NCBI GenBank assembly: GCA_016287245.1
Contig: JAEEWG010000025.1
Coordinates: 1-37,109, forward strand
Direction: 5' to 3'
Length of the DNA: 37,109 nucleotides
DNA from: Clostridia bacterium
GTDB lineage: Bacteria > Bacillota > Clostridia > Saccharofermentanales > Saccharofermentanaceae
The notes beneath the pieces are model-generated. The model made no database searches. It was not told the DNA's origin and saw nothing but the letters and a program-made list of their open reading frames with translations. Shown here piece after piece: positions 1 through 8,694 of this stretch. Made by a program: the position numbers and the translations under genes. Each line of letters begins with the position of its first letter. Positions within the stretch are counted from its first letter, which is position 1.

Positions 1-412
<412 letters not shown>

Positions 413-564
413 AAATCTTTTGAGAGCCTTTTGGCTCTTTGTTTACTATTGTTTTCAACTCTATGAATTGAACTATTGGCTCGTATAAAAGTAGTAATTA
501 CTTTCTGCTCTTCTATTCAATTTTCAAGGTCCGTCCGCGTCGCTCTCTCGCGAAGCGCTTAACT
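413..564 (-). other. rRNA operon leader
   Basis: This is the transcribed leader between the rRNA promoter and mature 16S. Next to the 16S 5' end it has two short perfect inverted repeats: CTCTCAAAA/TTTTGAGAG at about 402-425 and AGAGCC/GGCTCT around a TTTT loop at about 423-438. They could form competing hairpins near the processing site. Farther up are an AT-rich stretch and the GC-rich start of the transcript near 545-560. No gene is visible. The rest of the gap to ldh (594-919) holds the ldh promoter and its leader. Confidence 0.6.
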
Positions 565-593
565 ATAGTAGCACGGGTACGGGGTACTGTCAA
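565..593 (-). promoter_or_regulatory. rRNA operon promoter
   Basis: Read on the minus strand, a perfect -35 TTGACA (593-588) is followed by 17 bp and a -10 TACTAT (570-565), directed at the 16S gene. The tract upstream of the -35 (about 594-640) is A/T-rich, as expected of an UP element. This is the strongest sigma-A-type promoter in the window. Confidence 0.85.
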
Positions 594-779
594 CACCTTT
601 TTTTAGAAAATTTTTCCTATATATATCCTTATTAGAATTAAGCTTTCCCGGATACGGCATATCGTCATTGAAATGTAACTTGCATACTAGTACTTCTTAA
701 TTTCGTGTGCTTTTCGCATATCTGAAAATGCATTTTCGTAAGTGCTTTTATGCATATAATGCTTTTTGCATTTATGCCG

Positions 780-808
780 TTGTCATTGCGCATTTTTCAT
801 ATTAAAAT
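780..808 (+). promoter_or_regulatory. predicted ldh promoter
   Basis: A -35 TTGTCA (780-785), 17 bp, and a -10 TAAAAT (803-808) face ldh. They leave a leader of about 105 nt before the chosen start. The leader has nested inverted repeats: TTTTCGA/TCGAAAA outside and CTTTTACT/AGTAAAAG inside, at about 822-880. A regulatory role is inference. Confidence 0.6.
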
Positions 809-919
809 ACGCTTGCCAGTTTTTCGAGTGGTCGCTTTTACTATGTTATACCACAGTAAAAGAGGGCTTTTCGAAAATGTGAGTGAATACAATGAAGTAT
901 TGTGGGAGTTGGTACGAAA

Positions 920-1873
920 ATGAAGATTAAACATGGTTCTAAGGTAGCGATTATCGGTGCAGGTGCAGTCGGATCTTCGATTGCTTTCGCAATGGCCATT
1001 CAGCAGCTGTGTACTGAGCTGGTCATGATCGATGTTAACCAGGAAAAGGCAAAGGGTGAAGCTCTTGATATCAGCCACGGCCTTCCGTTCCTCGGTCAGA
1101 TGGACATTTACGCAGGTGACTATTCCGATGTTAAGGATTGCGACCTGATCATCATCACAGCAGGTATCCCGAGAAAGCCGGGCGAGACCCGTCTCGATCT
1201 TGCAAAGAAGAATGTAGGTCTTGCTAAGAAGATCACCGAGTCCATTATGGAGCACTACACAACAGGTAACATCCTCGTAGTATCCAACCCTGTCGATGTC
1301 CTTACCTACATGATCGCTAAGTGGTCCGGACTTCCGAGAAACCGCGTTCTTGGTTCCGGTACAGTTCTTGACAGTGCCCGTTTCCGTATCCTTATCTCCC
1401 AGAAATTAGATATCGACGTCCGTAACGTACACGGCTACATCATCGGTGAGCATGGTGATTCCCAGCTCCCGGCATGGAGTGCTACAAACATCGCCGGTCT
1501 TTCTATCGACGATTACTCCAAGACCACAGGCATCCCTTTCACACAGGCTGATAGAATCGAGATCGCCGAGAAGACACGCTTCTCCGGCGCCGAAGTCATC
1601 AAGCTTAAGGGTGCTACCTTCGATGGTATCGCTGTTTCCGTTTCCACTATCGCTAAGTCCCTTCTCAAGGGTGAGAACACCATCCGTACAGTCGGCAGCG
1701 TTCTCAACGGCGAATATGGCATCCAGGACGTAGCTACAAACGTTCCTACGATCATCGGTGCTGACGGTGTTGAAAAGGTACTCGAGCTTGACCTTGATCC
1801 TCAGGAGCTCCGCTTCCTGCAGGCGTCTGCCGAGTCCGTCAAGAAGATCCTCGATGAAGTAAAGGATCTCTAA
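920..1873 (+). CDS. ldh: L-lactate dehydrogenase (LDH/MDH family)
   Basis: NAD-dependent cytoplasmic enzyme reducing pyruvate to L-lactate and regenerating NAD+ in fermentation. It is 317 aa, the normal length. It has an N-terminal Rossmann motif GAGAVG (residues 13-18), the KPGETR substrate-arginine segment (86-91), VLDSARFR with Asp151 and Arg154, and the LDH active-site motif GEHGDSQ with catalytic His178. ATG 920 is preferred over the in-frame GTG 902 because GGGAG lies 11 nt upstream and the Rossmann strand starts soon after. The residue aligned with classical Gln102 of LDH is Arg85, the residue usual in malate dehydrogenases, although the rest of the active site is LDH-like; lactate is the best guess for product. 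It is monocistronic, with its own promoter and terminator. Confidence 0.92.
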   Translation: MKIKHGSKVAIIGAGAVGSSIAFAMAIQQLCTELVMIDVNQEKAKGEALDISHGLPFLGQMDIYAGDYSDVKDCDLIIITAGIPRKPGETRLDLAKKNVGLAKKITESIMEHYTTGNILVVSNPVDVLTYMIAKWSGLPRNRVLGSGTVLDSARFRILISQKLDIDVRNVHGYIIGEHGDSQLPAWSATNIAGLSIDDYSKTTGIPFTQADRIEIAEKTRFSGAEVIKLKGATFDGIAVSVSTIAKSLLKGENTIRTVGSVLNGEYGIQDVATNVPTIIGADGVEKVLELDLDPQELRFLQASAESVKKILDEVKDL

Positions 1874-1923
1874 TATCGCATCTCATCCCTATCAGGAGTA
1901 GAGGAGAAGATATAAAGCAAGGG

Positions 1924-1969
1924 AAAAAGAAAAGAAAGCCGCCTCATACGAGGCGGCTTTCTTCTTTTT
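1924..1969. terminator. bidirectional Rho-independent terminator, ldh / dac
   Basis: A 13-bp perfect stem AGAAAGCCGCCTC / GAGGCGGCTTTCT (1933-1945 and 1950-1962) with loop ATAC is flanked by a T-rich tract on the right and an A-rich tract on the left. It can therefore end both the ldh transcript and the convergent gyrA-dac transcript. Confidence 0.9.
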
Positions 1970-1989
1970 ATTCGTGATAAACAACTCGA

Positions 1990-3510
1990 TCAGAACTTGA
2001 TCTTCCGAACACCCATTCTCTTTCTTCTTCTCTTCGCACGTGCGACAGACACGGCAGTGAAGATCACAAGGACGAGCGCGATCGCAGCGAGCGTCAGCAC
2101 AACGATGATGAGGACCGGGTTACCGCCCAGGAATCCGCTGTCTTCTTCCGGTTCCGGTGTCGGCGTGGCAAGCGGCGCTGTCTCAGATGTCTCTGCCGGA
2201 GCAGAGGTCTCTGTCGCCTTCGGATCCTCCGGGCCGGAGATCGTGATCTCGCTCTTTTCACCTGTCGGGCCTTCGCCATCCGGGACATTGTATGCGCGGT
2301 AGTCCATGATGTTACCTTCAACGCGCTTGACCGGATCCTTTTCCCAGCATTTGAGGTTCGCTTCTCTGACTACCGCAGCCACATAGACTGTCTGATGGTC
2401 AGACATATCGTACGGGATCCCGCATACGCAGGTGATGATCTCGTGTCCGTTCTCGTTGATAGTAAGTACCGTCATGCCGGTACCGGCGACCTTCGTCGTT
2501 CCTGTCTTACCACCGTAGACTTCTGCGCAGTGGCAGTCCTCGCCGATGATCCACGGGTCGGTCAGAAGGTTGTTGGTGTTCTTTACGACCTTCCATCCGT
2601 CGAAAGGATGCTTGTTGTCGGCCTTGAAGAAATGCGTCGGTGCATGGATGACCGTGCAGAAATCCTTATAGTTCAGTGCATAATCGAACATCATGGACAG
2701 ATCGTGCGCCGTGGTGTAGTGATTATCGTTCTGAAGGCCGTTCGGGTTCATGAAATGCGAATCCGTAAGTCCAAGATCCCGAATCTTCATGTTGGCGATA
2801 TACGCGAACTGTCCGATCAGGGAGAAGGTATTCGGATCTTCCGTAGTCGGACCTGCAATCGTCTCACCGTTCTCCGGCGGCTGGGTCGGCTTCGGTGTCG
2901 TAGTCGGGAGCGTTCCCTTTGTCGATTTATAGTGTTTTGCGATCTCCTCGGCAAGTACGTTTGCGGCATCATTACCGGACGGGAGCATCAGACCGTAATA
3001 GATCTCATTGACTTCGATCTCTTCGCCGGTCACAAGCCCCATCATGGTGGAATTCGGAGTCGTCGCATCCATCGCCGTCTTGCTGACCGTGATCTTCTCA
3101 AACGGATCGAGATATTCCATCGCAAGTGCCAGAGTCAGGATCTTCGTCATGCTGGCCGGATAGATCTTCTTATTCTCGTTTTTCGAGATGATGACTTCCC
3201 GCGTCGTTCTGTCAAAGCAGAAGTAGGATGCACACTGCACCTGATCCAGCGACGGGAGCGTAAGATCCATCTGTCCGACGCCCTTGGAGGAGCCGTCGAT
3301 CTGCGTCGTGGCCGGTGTTCCTTCCGAAGGATCGGTTGGTCCTATGACTCCTACTTCCGAAGTGGACTGGTCATAGGCCAGAAGGCCGGCCGACGGGAAC
3401 ATCCCGAAACTGATCACGGCGACCAGGATCGAGGAAAGAACTGCCTTCCCGATTCTTCTGAAATTCCTCCGGGCGGACCGGACTTCTTCTCTATTTGTTC
3501 TATGCATCAT
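1990..3510 (-). CDS. D-alanyl-D-alanine carboxypeptidase (peptidase S11, DacF-like PBP)
   Basis: Low-molecular-weight penicillin-binding protein trimming the terminal D-Ala of peptidoglycan stem peptides outside the membrane. All three serine-DD-peptidase motifs are present: SMTK (Ser120, Lys123), SGN (178-180) and KTG (335-337). Residues about 20-45 form a signal/anchor segment. A second hydrophobic helix near 465-490 is followed by an Arg/Lys-rich tail, so the protein is anchored at its C-terminus, as in DacA/DacF. A Pro/Thr-rich insertion (about 200-228) between SGN and KTG is unusual, and a second Pro/Glu/Thr-rich linker precedes the C-terminal helix. The start overlaps the gyrA stop by ATGA, with GGAGGAG 11 nt upstream, so the two are translationally coupled. 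Confidence 0.9.
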   Translation of the reverse strand: MMHRTNREEVRSARRNFRRIGKAVLSSILVAVISFGMFPSAGLLAYDQSTSEVGVIGPTDPSEGTPATTQIDGSSKGVGQMDLTLPSLDQVQCASYFCFDRTTREVIISKNENKKIYPASMTKILTLALAMEYLDPFEKITVSKTAMDATTPNSTMMGLVTGEEIEVNEIYYGLMLPSGNDAANVLAEEIAKHYKSTKGTLPTTTPKPTQPPENGETIAGPTTEDPNTFSLIGQFAYIANMKIRDLGLTDSHFMNPNGLQNDNHYTTAHDLSMMFDYALNYKDFCTVIHAPTHFFKADNKHPFDGWKVVKNTNNLLTDPWIIGEDCHCAEVYGGKTGTTKVAGTGMTVLTINENGHEIITCVCGIPYDMSDHQTVYVAAVVREANLKCWEKDPVKRVEGNIMDYRAYNVPDGEGPTGEKSEITISGPEDPKATETSAPAETSETAPLATPTPEPEEDSGFLGGNPVLIIVVLTLAAIALVLVIFTAVSVARAKRRRKRMGVRKIKF

Positions 3511-6158
3511 GCTTCCGGACTCTCCTCCACAGGATTCGTCTCTTCCACAGGTGCCTCTGTTTCTGCATCTTCAGAGACTGCTGTCTCTTCCGCTGTCTGT
3601 GCTTCTTCTGCGCCTTCCGGAAGTGTCTCTGTGACTTCTTCCTCTTCGTGATCGACGATCGCGACGTCCACGATCAGGCTGTTCTTGGATCTCATCAGAG
3701 TAACGCCCTGGGTAACACGGGAAAGAACAGGGATCTCTTTCGCCCAGAGACGGATCACGATACCGTCGTCGTTGATGATCAGGATATCCTTGTCATCGTC
3801 AACGAGGAGTGCACGCACGAGCGGACCTGTCTTCTCGGAGACACGGTAGGTCATGAGACCCTTACCGCCACGGGACTGTACACGGTACTCTTCCATCTCT
3901 GTACGCTTGCCGAAGCCCTTTTCTGCGACAACAAGGAGGTTTCTGTTCTCAACGACCGGTGCCATGCCGATGACTTCGTCACCCTCACGGAGAGTGATAC
4001 CCTTAACACCCATGGTATTACGGCCGGTGCTTCTTACACCGTTTTCATCGAAGCGGATGGACATACCTGTTCTCGTAACCAGAACGATCTCCTGCTTGCC
4101 GTCTGTCATATGTACGCCGACGAGCTCGTCGTCTTCTCTGATATTGATCGCGATCAGACCGGAACGGTTGATGCGGGAATAATCTGCCAGAGGGGTCTTC
4201 TTCACGATACCGGCTCTGGTCGCCATGGTCAGGAACGCACCGGACTCGAAATCGCGGATCGGGATGATCGTCCTGATCTTCTCATCGGCCTCGAGCTGCA
4301 GAAGGTTGACTACGGCAGTGCCCTTGGCGGAACGTCCTGCCTCCGGTACCTGATAGCCCTTCATGCGGAATACACGTCCGCGGTTCGTGAAGCAGAGGAG
4401 GAAGTCATGCGTTGAAGACGTGATGATCTTCGTGACATAGTCCTCTTCGTGGGTCGCAAGGCCCGAGATGCCGCGGCCGCCACGATGCTGGCTTCTGTAT
4501 GTATCGATCGGGCAGCGCTTTACATAACCGAGATGTGTGAGCGTGATGACGATCTGCTCTTCCTGGATCAGGGATTCATCGTCGATCTCGTCTTCATCCG
4601 GCGGTCCGATCTCTGTTCTTCTGTCTTCGTAGTACTTCTTCTTGATCTCGAGGATCTCATCCTTGATAACCTTACGGAGGAGAGTCTCATCGCTGATAAC
4701 ATTCTGGAAATACTCGATACGTGCGTCGAGTTCTTTTGCCTCGGCTTCGAGCTTTTCTCTCTCAAGACCGGTCAAGCGGCCAAGTCGCATATCGACGATA
4801 TGCTGGGCCTGCTTATCGGAGAATCCGAAGCGCTCGCACAATCTCTGCTTCGCCTGATCTTCGGTCCGGCTGGAGCGGATGATCTGGATGACTTCGTCGA
4901 TGTTGTCGATCGCTATTAAGAGGCCTTCCACGATGTGCTTTCTGGCCAGTGCTTTTTCCAGATCGTACTTGGTACGGCGCAGTACAACGTCTTCCTGGTG
5001 CGCGATGTAGTATGTCAGCGCATCCATCAGGTTGATGGTCTTCGGCTCGAGTCTTCCCTCTGAATCCGGAACGAGTGCCAGCATGTTGGCACAGAAAGCA
5101 TCCTGAATCTGGGAGTTCTTGTAGAGCTGATTAAGAACGACATTCGCGTTCGCATCACGGCGCAGCTCGATCACGATACGTACCTTCTCGTTACGGTCGG
5201 ACTCATCACGGATATCGGAGATACCGTCGATCTTCTTCTCCTTAACGAGTTCAGCGATGCGCTCGATGAGGCGGGCCTTATTGACCATGTACGGCAGATC
5301 GTGCACGATGATGCGCGCACGGCCGTTGCTCATGACTTCGATATCTGTATGGGCACGTACTACGATACGGCCCTTACCTGTTCTGTATGTATCGGAAATA
5401 CCGCGGCGTCCGAGGATCATACCGCCTGTCGGGAAGTCAGGTCCCTTGATGACGGTCATCAGATCTTCGATGGTGCTCTCCGGATTATCGAGGAGCATAA
5501 CGACACCGTCGATGACCTCGCCCATGTTATGCGGCGGGATATTGGTCGCCATACCTACGGCGATACCCACGGAACCGTTTACGAGAAGGTTCGGGAAACG
5601 GGACGGGAGAGCGACCGGCTCGACGTCGTGCTCATCGAAGTTCGGACGGAAGTCGACAGTCCCCTTGTTGATGTCGCTCATCATCTCCATGGCGACCTTC
5701 TGGAGTCTGGCCTCTGTGTATCGGTAAGCAGCCGGCGGGTCACCGTCCATGGAACCGAAGTTACCATGGCCTTCTACCAGCATATAGCGCATGGAAAAGT
5801 CCTGCGCGAGACGAACGAGAGCATCGTATACGGATGCGTCGCCGTGCGGGTGAAAACGTCCGAGAACGTCACCAACGGTGGTGGCGCATTTACGGTACGG
5901 CTTGTCCGGGGTAAAACCCTGGGTAAACATCGAGTAGAGAATTCTTCTGTGTACCGGCTTAAGACCGTCACGGATGTCAGGCAGAGCACGGTCCGAGATA
6001 ACGCTCATCGCATAGTCGATGAACGACTTTTTCATTTCTTTTTCCAGATCGACCGGGATGATCGTGGTCTGCTCGGAGCAGAAGATCGCGTCCACTTCGG
6101 CTTCCTGCTGCTTGCGCAGATCCTTGCCGGAAAGCGGCTCGTTTGTAGAATCAGACAT
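3507..6158 (-). CDS. gyrA: DNA gyrase subunit A
   Basis: Type IIA topoisomerase breakage-reunion subunit, 883 aa, which partners GyrB to introduce negative supercoils. The start at 6158 (MSDSTNEP) has a GGGAGG ribosome binding site; the open frame upstream of it looks non-coding. The catalytic Tyr147 lies in YRYTEAR. The quinolone-resistance region HPHGDASVYDAL has Ala108 where E. coli has Ser83, while Asp112 (E. coli Asp87) is kept. The C-terminal beta-pinwheel has a GyrA-box-like QHRGGRG, favouring GyrA over ParC. The protein ends in a very acidic tail of about 50 residues. gyrB is not adjacent; the downstream partner is a DD-carboxypeptidase gene. Confidence 0.96.
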   Translation of the reverse strand: MSDSTNEPLSGKDLRKQQEAEVDAIFCSEQTTIIPVDLEKEMKKSFIDYAMSVISDRALPDIRDGLKPVHRRILYSMFTQGFTPDKPYRKCATTVGDVLGRFHPHGDASVYDALVRLAQDFSMRYMLVEGHGNFGSMDGDPPAAYRYTEARLQKVAMEMMSDINKGTVDFRPNFDEHDVEPVALPSRFPNLLVNGSVGIAVGMATNIPPHNMGEVIDGVVMLLDNPESTIEDLMTVIKGPDFPTGGMILGRRGISDTYRTGKGRIVVRAHTDIEVMSNGRARIIVHDLPYMVNKARLIERIAELVKEKKIDGISDIRDESDRNEKVRIVIELRRDANANVVLNQLYKNSQIQDAFCANMLALVPDSEGRLEPKTINLMDALTYYIAHQEDVVLRRTKYDLEKALARKHIVEGLLIAIDNIDEVIQIIRSSRTEDQAKQRLCERFGFSDKQAQHIVDMRLGRLTGLEREKLEAEAKELDARIEYFQNVISDETLLRKVIKDEILEIKKKYYEDRRTEIGPPDEDEIDDESLIQEEQIVITLTHLGYVKRCPIDTYRSQHRGGRGISGLATHEEDYVTKIITSSTHDFLLCFTNRGRVFRMKGYQVPEAGRSAKGTAVVNLLQLEADEKIRTIIPIRDFESGAFLTMATRAGIVKKTPLADYSRINRSGLIAINIREDDELVGVHMTDGKQEIVLVTRTGMSIRFDENGVRSTGRNTMGVKGITLREGDEVIGMAPVVENRNLLVVAEKGFGKRTEMEEYRVQSRGGKGLMTYRVSEKTGPLVRALLVDDDKDILIINDDGIVIRLWAKEIPVLSRVTQGVTLMRSKNSLIVDVAIVDHEEEEVTETLPEGAEEAQTAEETAVSEDAETEAPVEETNPVEESPEA

Positions 6159-6351
6159 TCGTCTTCCTCCCTTATACCTTGTTATTAAATAATCACCTGT
6201 ATATTTTACCACAAGATAGTTCTTTTCGGTGGTCAAAATCAAGATTTTTGTATAGAATAGGTCTTGTGTTGGATTTTTAGAATCATCTCCGAAAAAGTGC
6301 AACAGAAAGCTATTTTATCTCGTCTGATATGTGAGGCAGAAAGAAACCGTT

Positions 6352-6933
6352 ATGGCTATGGAAGGTACAACTTCATCCGGACAAAAGCCCCTTTTCGATG
6401 TCGAAGAGCTTTTCCGGCTTTACGGAAATGACGTGCTGCGTATGTGCAACGTCTACCTTCGCAAGCAAAGCCTCGCTGAGGATGCTTTTCAGGACGTGTT
6501 CGTGAAGGTCATGACACGTTCGGATTCCTACAGAGGCGACTGCGATATCAAGTACTGGATCCTCTCCATCGCCAGAAATGTCTGTCTGGACTACTTAAAG
6601 TCCTCGTACATGAAGCGGACGAGTTTTCTCGGTGATCTTCTGGACCGCACCAAGCCGCAGAGCGAGGAGAAAAAGAGAGTCCATCCCCTTCCCGGAAATC
6701 CGGTGGAGGACAGACTGGTAGAGTCGCTCGATACGAGCAATCCGCTTCTGGATGCAGTCCATAAACTGCCTGCCAAATATAAGGATGTGATCCTGCTTCG
6801 TTTCTATTTCGATATGGATAACGAAGCGATCGCCAAGCAGCTCGGCATCACGGAGAGTACGGTGAGGAGCCGTCTGATGCGGGCTCGGGCGAAATTAAAA
6901 GACTGGGGAAAGGATGATGACGATGTTAAGTGA
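6352..6933 (+). CDS. ECF-type RNA polymerase sigma factor
   Basis: A sigma-70 family factor of about 193 aa with only regions 2 and 4. Region 2 (about residues 20-85) has the core-binding helix LAEDAFQDVFVKVM and the -10 recognition stretch ending in WILSIARNVCLDYLKS. Region 4 (about 125-185) has LPAKYKDVILLRFYF and the helix-turn-helix AIAKQLGITESTVRSRL. No region 1 or 3 is seen. GTG 6331 and ATG 6352 or 6358 are possible starts; none has a strong ribosome binding site, so the start is uncertain. It overlaps the next gene, a membrane protein that is probably its anti-sigma factor. The promoter it recognises cannot be told from the sequence. Confidence 0.9.
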   Translation: MAMEGTTSSGQKPLFDVEELFRLYGNDVLRMCNVYLRKQSLAEDAFQDVFVKVMTRSDSYRGDCDIKYWILSIARNVCLDYLKSSYMKRTSFLGDLLDRTKPQSEEKKRVHPLPGNPVEDRLVESLDTSNPLLDAVHKLPAKYKDVILLRFYFDMDNEAIAKQLGITESTVRSRLMRARAKLKDWGKDDDDVK

Positions 6934-7714
6934 CGAACTGAAGAAATCTTTAGAGCCGATCCAGACATCTGACGAGCTTTTGGAAAAGACCCGTAAGGCC
7001 ATCGAAGAAGCGCGCCTTCAGCAGGCACGTGAAACGGTCGCCCAGAAGAGTCATGGCAGAAGTTCGATCTTCGATCGCCTTTCGTTCAACACCGTGATCT
7101 ACATTATCTGCGCCGTTCTTCTCGTCGGAGGGATCGCGGTCACAGTACCGTTTATCATAAAGATGGGGAAGCCTTACCGCACCAAAAGTGACAGAGAGAT
7201 CAAGTCTCACAATGACGCCATACACGAAGTAGTCGCAGAAATCGATGCTGATCTGGGCTATGAAGGGGAAAGGACTTCTGCGGCCCAATGTGAAGATACT
7301 GAGGTCTGGGATTCGGAGGAAACGACCACCCAAAATGCATATTTGGAAACTGAAGCAGAATCTGAACTGCCGGGCGCGGACAACAAGGACAATAAAAACC
7401 TTTTGGGCCCGGATTCCCATTACAGCAGCGTCAATTATGTCCGGGTCGGAGACTATATCCTTCATATCTCTGAAGATCGAAAAGGTCTCCTTCTTCTTTC
7501 GATGGAAACAGGCGAGGATCTGCCGAATACCCCCGAGCACAACGTTCCTGTCCTGAAGGATCTCGGCGAAGATGAACATATCGTCGGGCTTTCCTACGAT
7601 GAAAAGGTCGGTCTGCTCTACATTACGACCGAAGAAAACGGCAACCAGAAGATCTACAGCTGCAGATACGAAGATGGAAGAGTCGTAGGAGAAGACATCA
7701 TGATGGATGTCTAA
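6923..7714 (+). CDS. single-pass membrane protein, candidate anti-sigma factor
   Basis: A protein of about 263 aa with a cytosolic segment of about 50 residues, one transmembrane helix (VIYIICAVLLVGGIAVTVPF, near 53-72), and a long hydrophilic, acidic extracellular domain. The layout and the overlap with the sigma gene fit an ECF anti-sigma factor. The His-Cys zinc motif of classical ZAS domains is absent and I do not recognise the outer domain. ATG 6923 is chosen because GGGGAAAGG ends 9 nt upstream; ATGs at 6914 and 6917 are alternatives. The outer domain has alternating short strands (YVRVGDYILHISED, GLLYITTEENG) that could form a beta-propeller-like fold, which is inference. Confidence 0.65.
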   Translation: MLSDELKKSLEPIQTSDELLEKTRKAIEEARLQQARETVAQKSHGRSSIFDRLSFNTVIYIICAVLLVGGIAVTVPFIIKMGKPYRTKSDREIKSHNDAIHEVVAEIDADLGYEGERTSAAQCEDTEVWDSEETTTQNAYLETEAESELPGADNKDNKNLLGPDSHYSSVNYVRVGDYILHISEDRKGLLLLSMETGEDLPNTPEHNVPVLKDLGEDEHIVGLSYDEKVGLLYITTEENGNQKIYSCRYEDGRVVGEDIMMDV

Positions 7715-7729
7715 AAGGATCAGAAGATC

Positions 7730-7825
7730 TTATCTACAAGAAGCACCCATAAAGGAAGCGTAAGCACCGAAGAAACCCACGCCCATAAGAAGTGTCATCT
7801 GGATCGCTAAATATACGGCAGTCAT
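7730..7825 (-). CDS. putative 31-aa hydrophobic small protein, coupled to rsmG
   Basis: Not recognised. The frame starts ATG at 7825, overlapping the rsmG TGA stop as ATGA, with AAAGGAG 8 nt upstream inside rsmG, which is an optimal ribosome binding site. It encodes 31 residues beginning MTAVYLAIQMTLLMG and ending SCR, mostly hydrophobic and Gly/Ala/Met-rich, like a single membrane helix. It is the last frame of the rpmH-to-rsmG operon and ends 15 bp from the convergent anti-sigma candidate. Support is the start context and composition only; there is no homology evidence. Confidence 0.5.
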   Translation of the reverse strand: MTAVYLAIQMTLLMGVGFFGAYASFMGASCR

Positions 7826-8694
7826 ACGATCGGCTCCTTTTCCGGCTTGCCCTGGCCACGAGGGTAACGGGCCGGCGTTGGGCGGATCTTCCGGATCACG
7901 AGGATCGTACGGGTCATATCCGTGCCCGGAAGGAGGAATGTGTGGACATCTTCGATCGTGCCGCCAAGCGTCACGATGGCCTTTCCGGCCTGCTCGATCT
8001 CTTCCTCGGCATGTCCTTTCATTGCGAGGAAAATGCCGCCGACTTTTACATACGGCAGGCAGTATTCACAGAGGGTCGGAAGAGACGCAACGGCACGCGC
8101 GGTCGCAATATCGAATTTCTCTCTGTAAAGCTTATTCTTCGCACCTTCTTCCGCACGGCTGTGGATCGCCTGGATTCCCTGAAGTTCCAGCGCTTCACAG
8201 ACCGCCTGAAGAAAACCGATGCGTTTTTTCAGTGAATCCAGGAGCGTGATCTTAAGGCACGGCATCGTGACCTTGATCGGGATCCCCGGGAATCCCGCGC
8301 CGGTTCCGACGTCGATCAGTGACAGATCTGTCTTCCCTTTCTTCTTCTGTTCTTCTTCGATATAGGCCACAAGGGTCAGCGAGTCGATGAAATGACGGAT
8401 CGCGATCCCCTGATCGTCCACGATATTTGTCAGATTCATCTTCTCATTCCACTTTCGAAGCATCGCCGCATAGACCTGGAAGGCCTTGATGCTCTCGGCA
8501 GAAAGCGGAACAGAGATGTCCTGACTTCCGGATGTGAGGAAAGGCGAGATCTTCCCGGCTTCCGAGATATCCTCCTCGGAAGTCACGATCGGCTCGTGTT
8601 TCGGCGCAGCCAGATTCCCGCTTCTAAGATCTTTTTTCTCCTCCGGCGAAAGTTTCCTTCCGATCTCCGGTTTGATCCTCTTCCCCTTATCCAT
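7822..8694 (-). CDS. rsmG: 16S rRNA (guanine-527-N7)-methyltransferase
   Basis: SAM-dependent methyltransferase that makes m7G527 in the 530 loop of 16S rRNA. The Rossmann motif I DVGTGAGFPGIP is at 128-139, preceded by the family signature KWNEKMNLTNI and the HFIDS segment, and followed by LLDSLKKR. It is 290 aa against about 240 in Bacillus. The excess is an N-terminal extension of about 60 residues: Lys/Arg-rich at first, then Ser/Glu-rich, and low in complexity. The start has a GAGG site in good position and overlaps the mnmG stop by 8 bp, supporting the long form. The last gene before it in the operon is mnmG, the usual neighbour. Confidence 0.93.
   Translation of the reverse strand: MDKGKRIKPEIGRKLSPEEKKDLRSGNLAAPKHEPIVTSEEDISEAGKISPFLTSGSQDISVPLSAESIKAFQVYAAMLRKWNEKMNLTNIVDDQGIAIRHFIDSLTLVAYIEEEQKKKGKTDLSLIDVGTGAGFPGIPIKVTMPCLKITLLDSLKKRIGFLQAVCEALELQGIQAIHSRAEEGAKNKLYREKFDIATARAVASLPTLCEYCLPYVKVGGIFLAMKGHAEEEIEQAGKAIVTLGGTIEDVHTFLLPGTDMTRTILVIRKIRPTPARYPRGQGKPEKEPIV

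Noticed and set aside
660..800. Short repeats such as GCATTTT near the ldh promoter, possibly CRISPR-like
   Set aside because: Too short, irregularly spaced and AT-rich; no repeat-spacer pattern anywhere in the window.
2395..3651. A 418-codon plus-strand open frame opposite the carboxypeptidase gene
   Set aside because: Antisense to a gene with all catalytic motifs; composition is Arg/His/Asp-rich and unlike a real protein.
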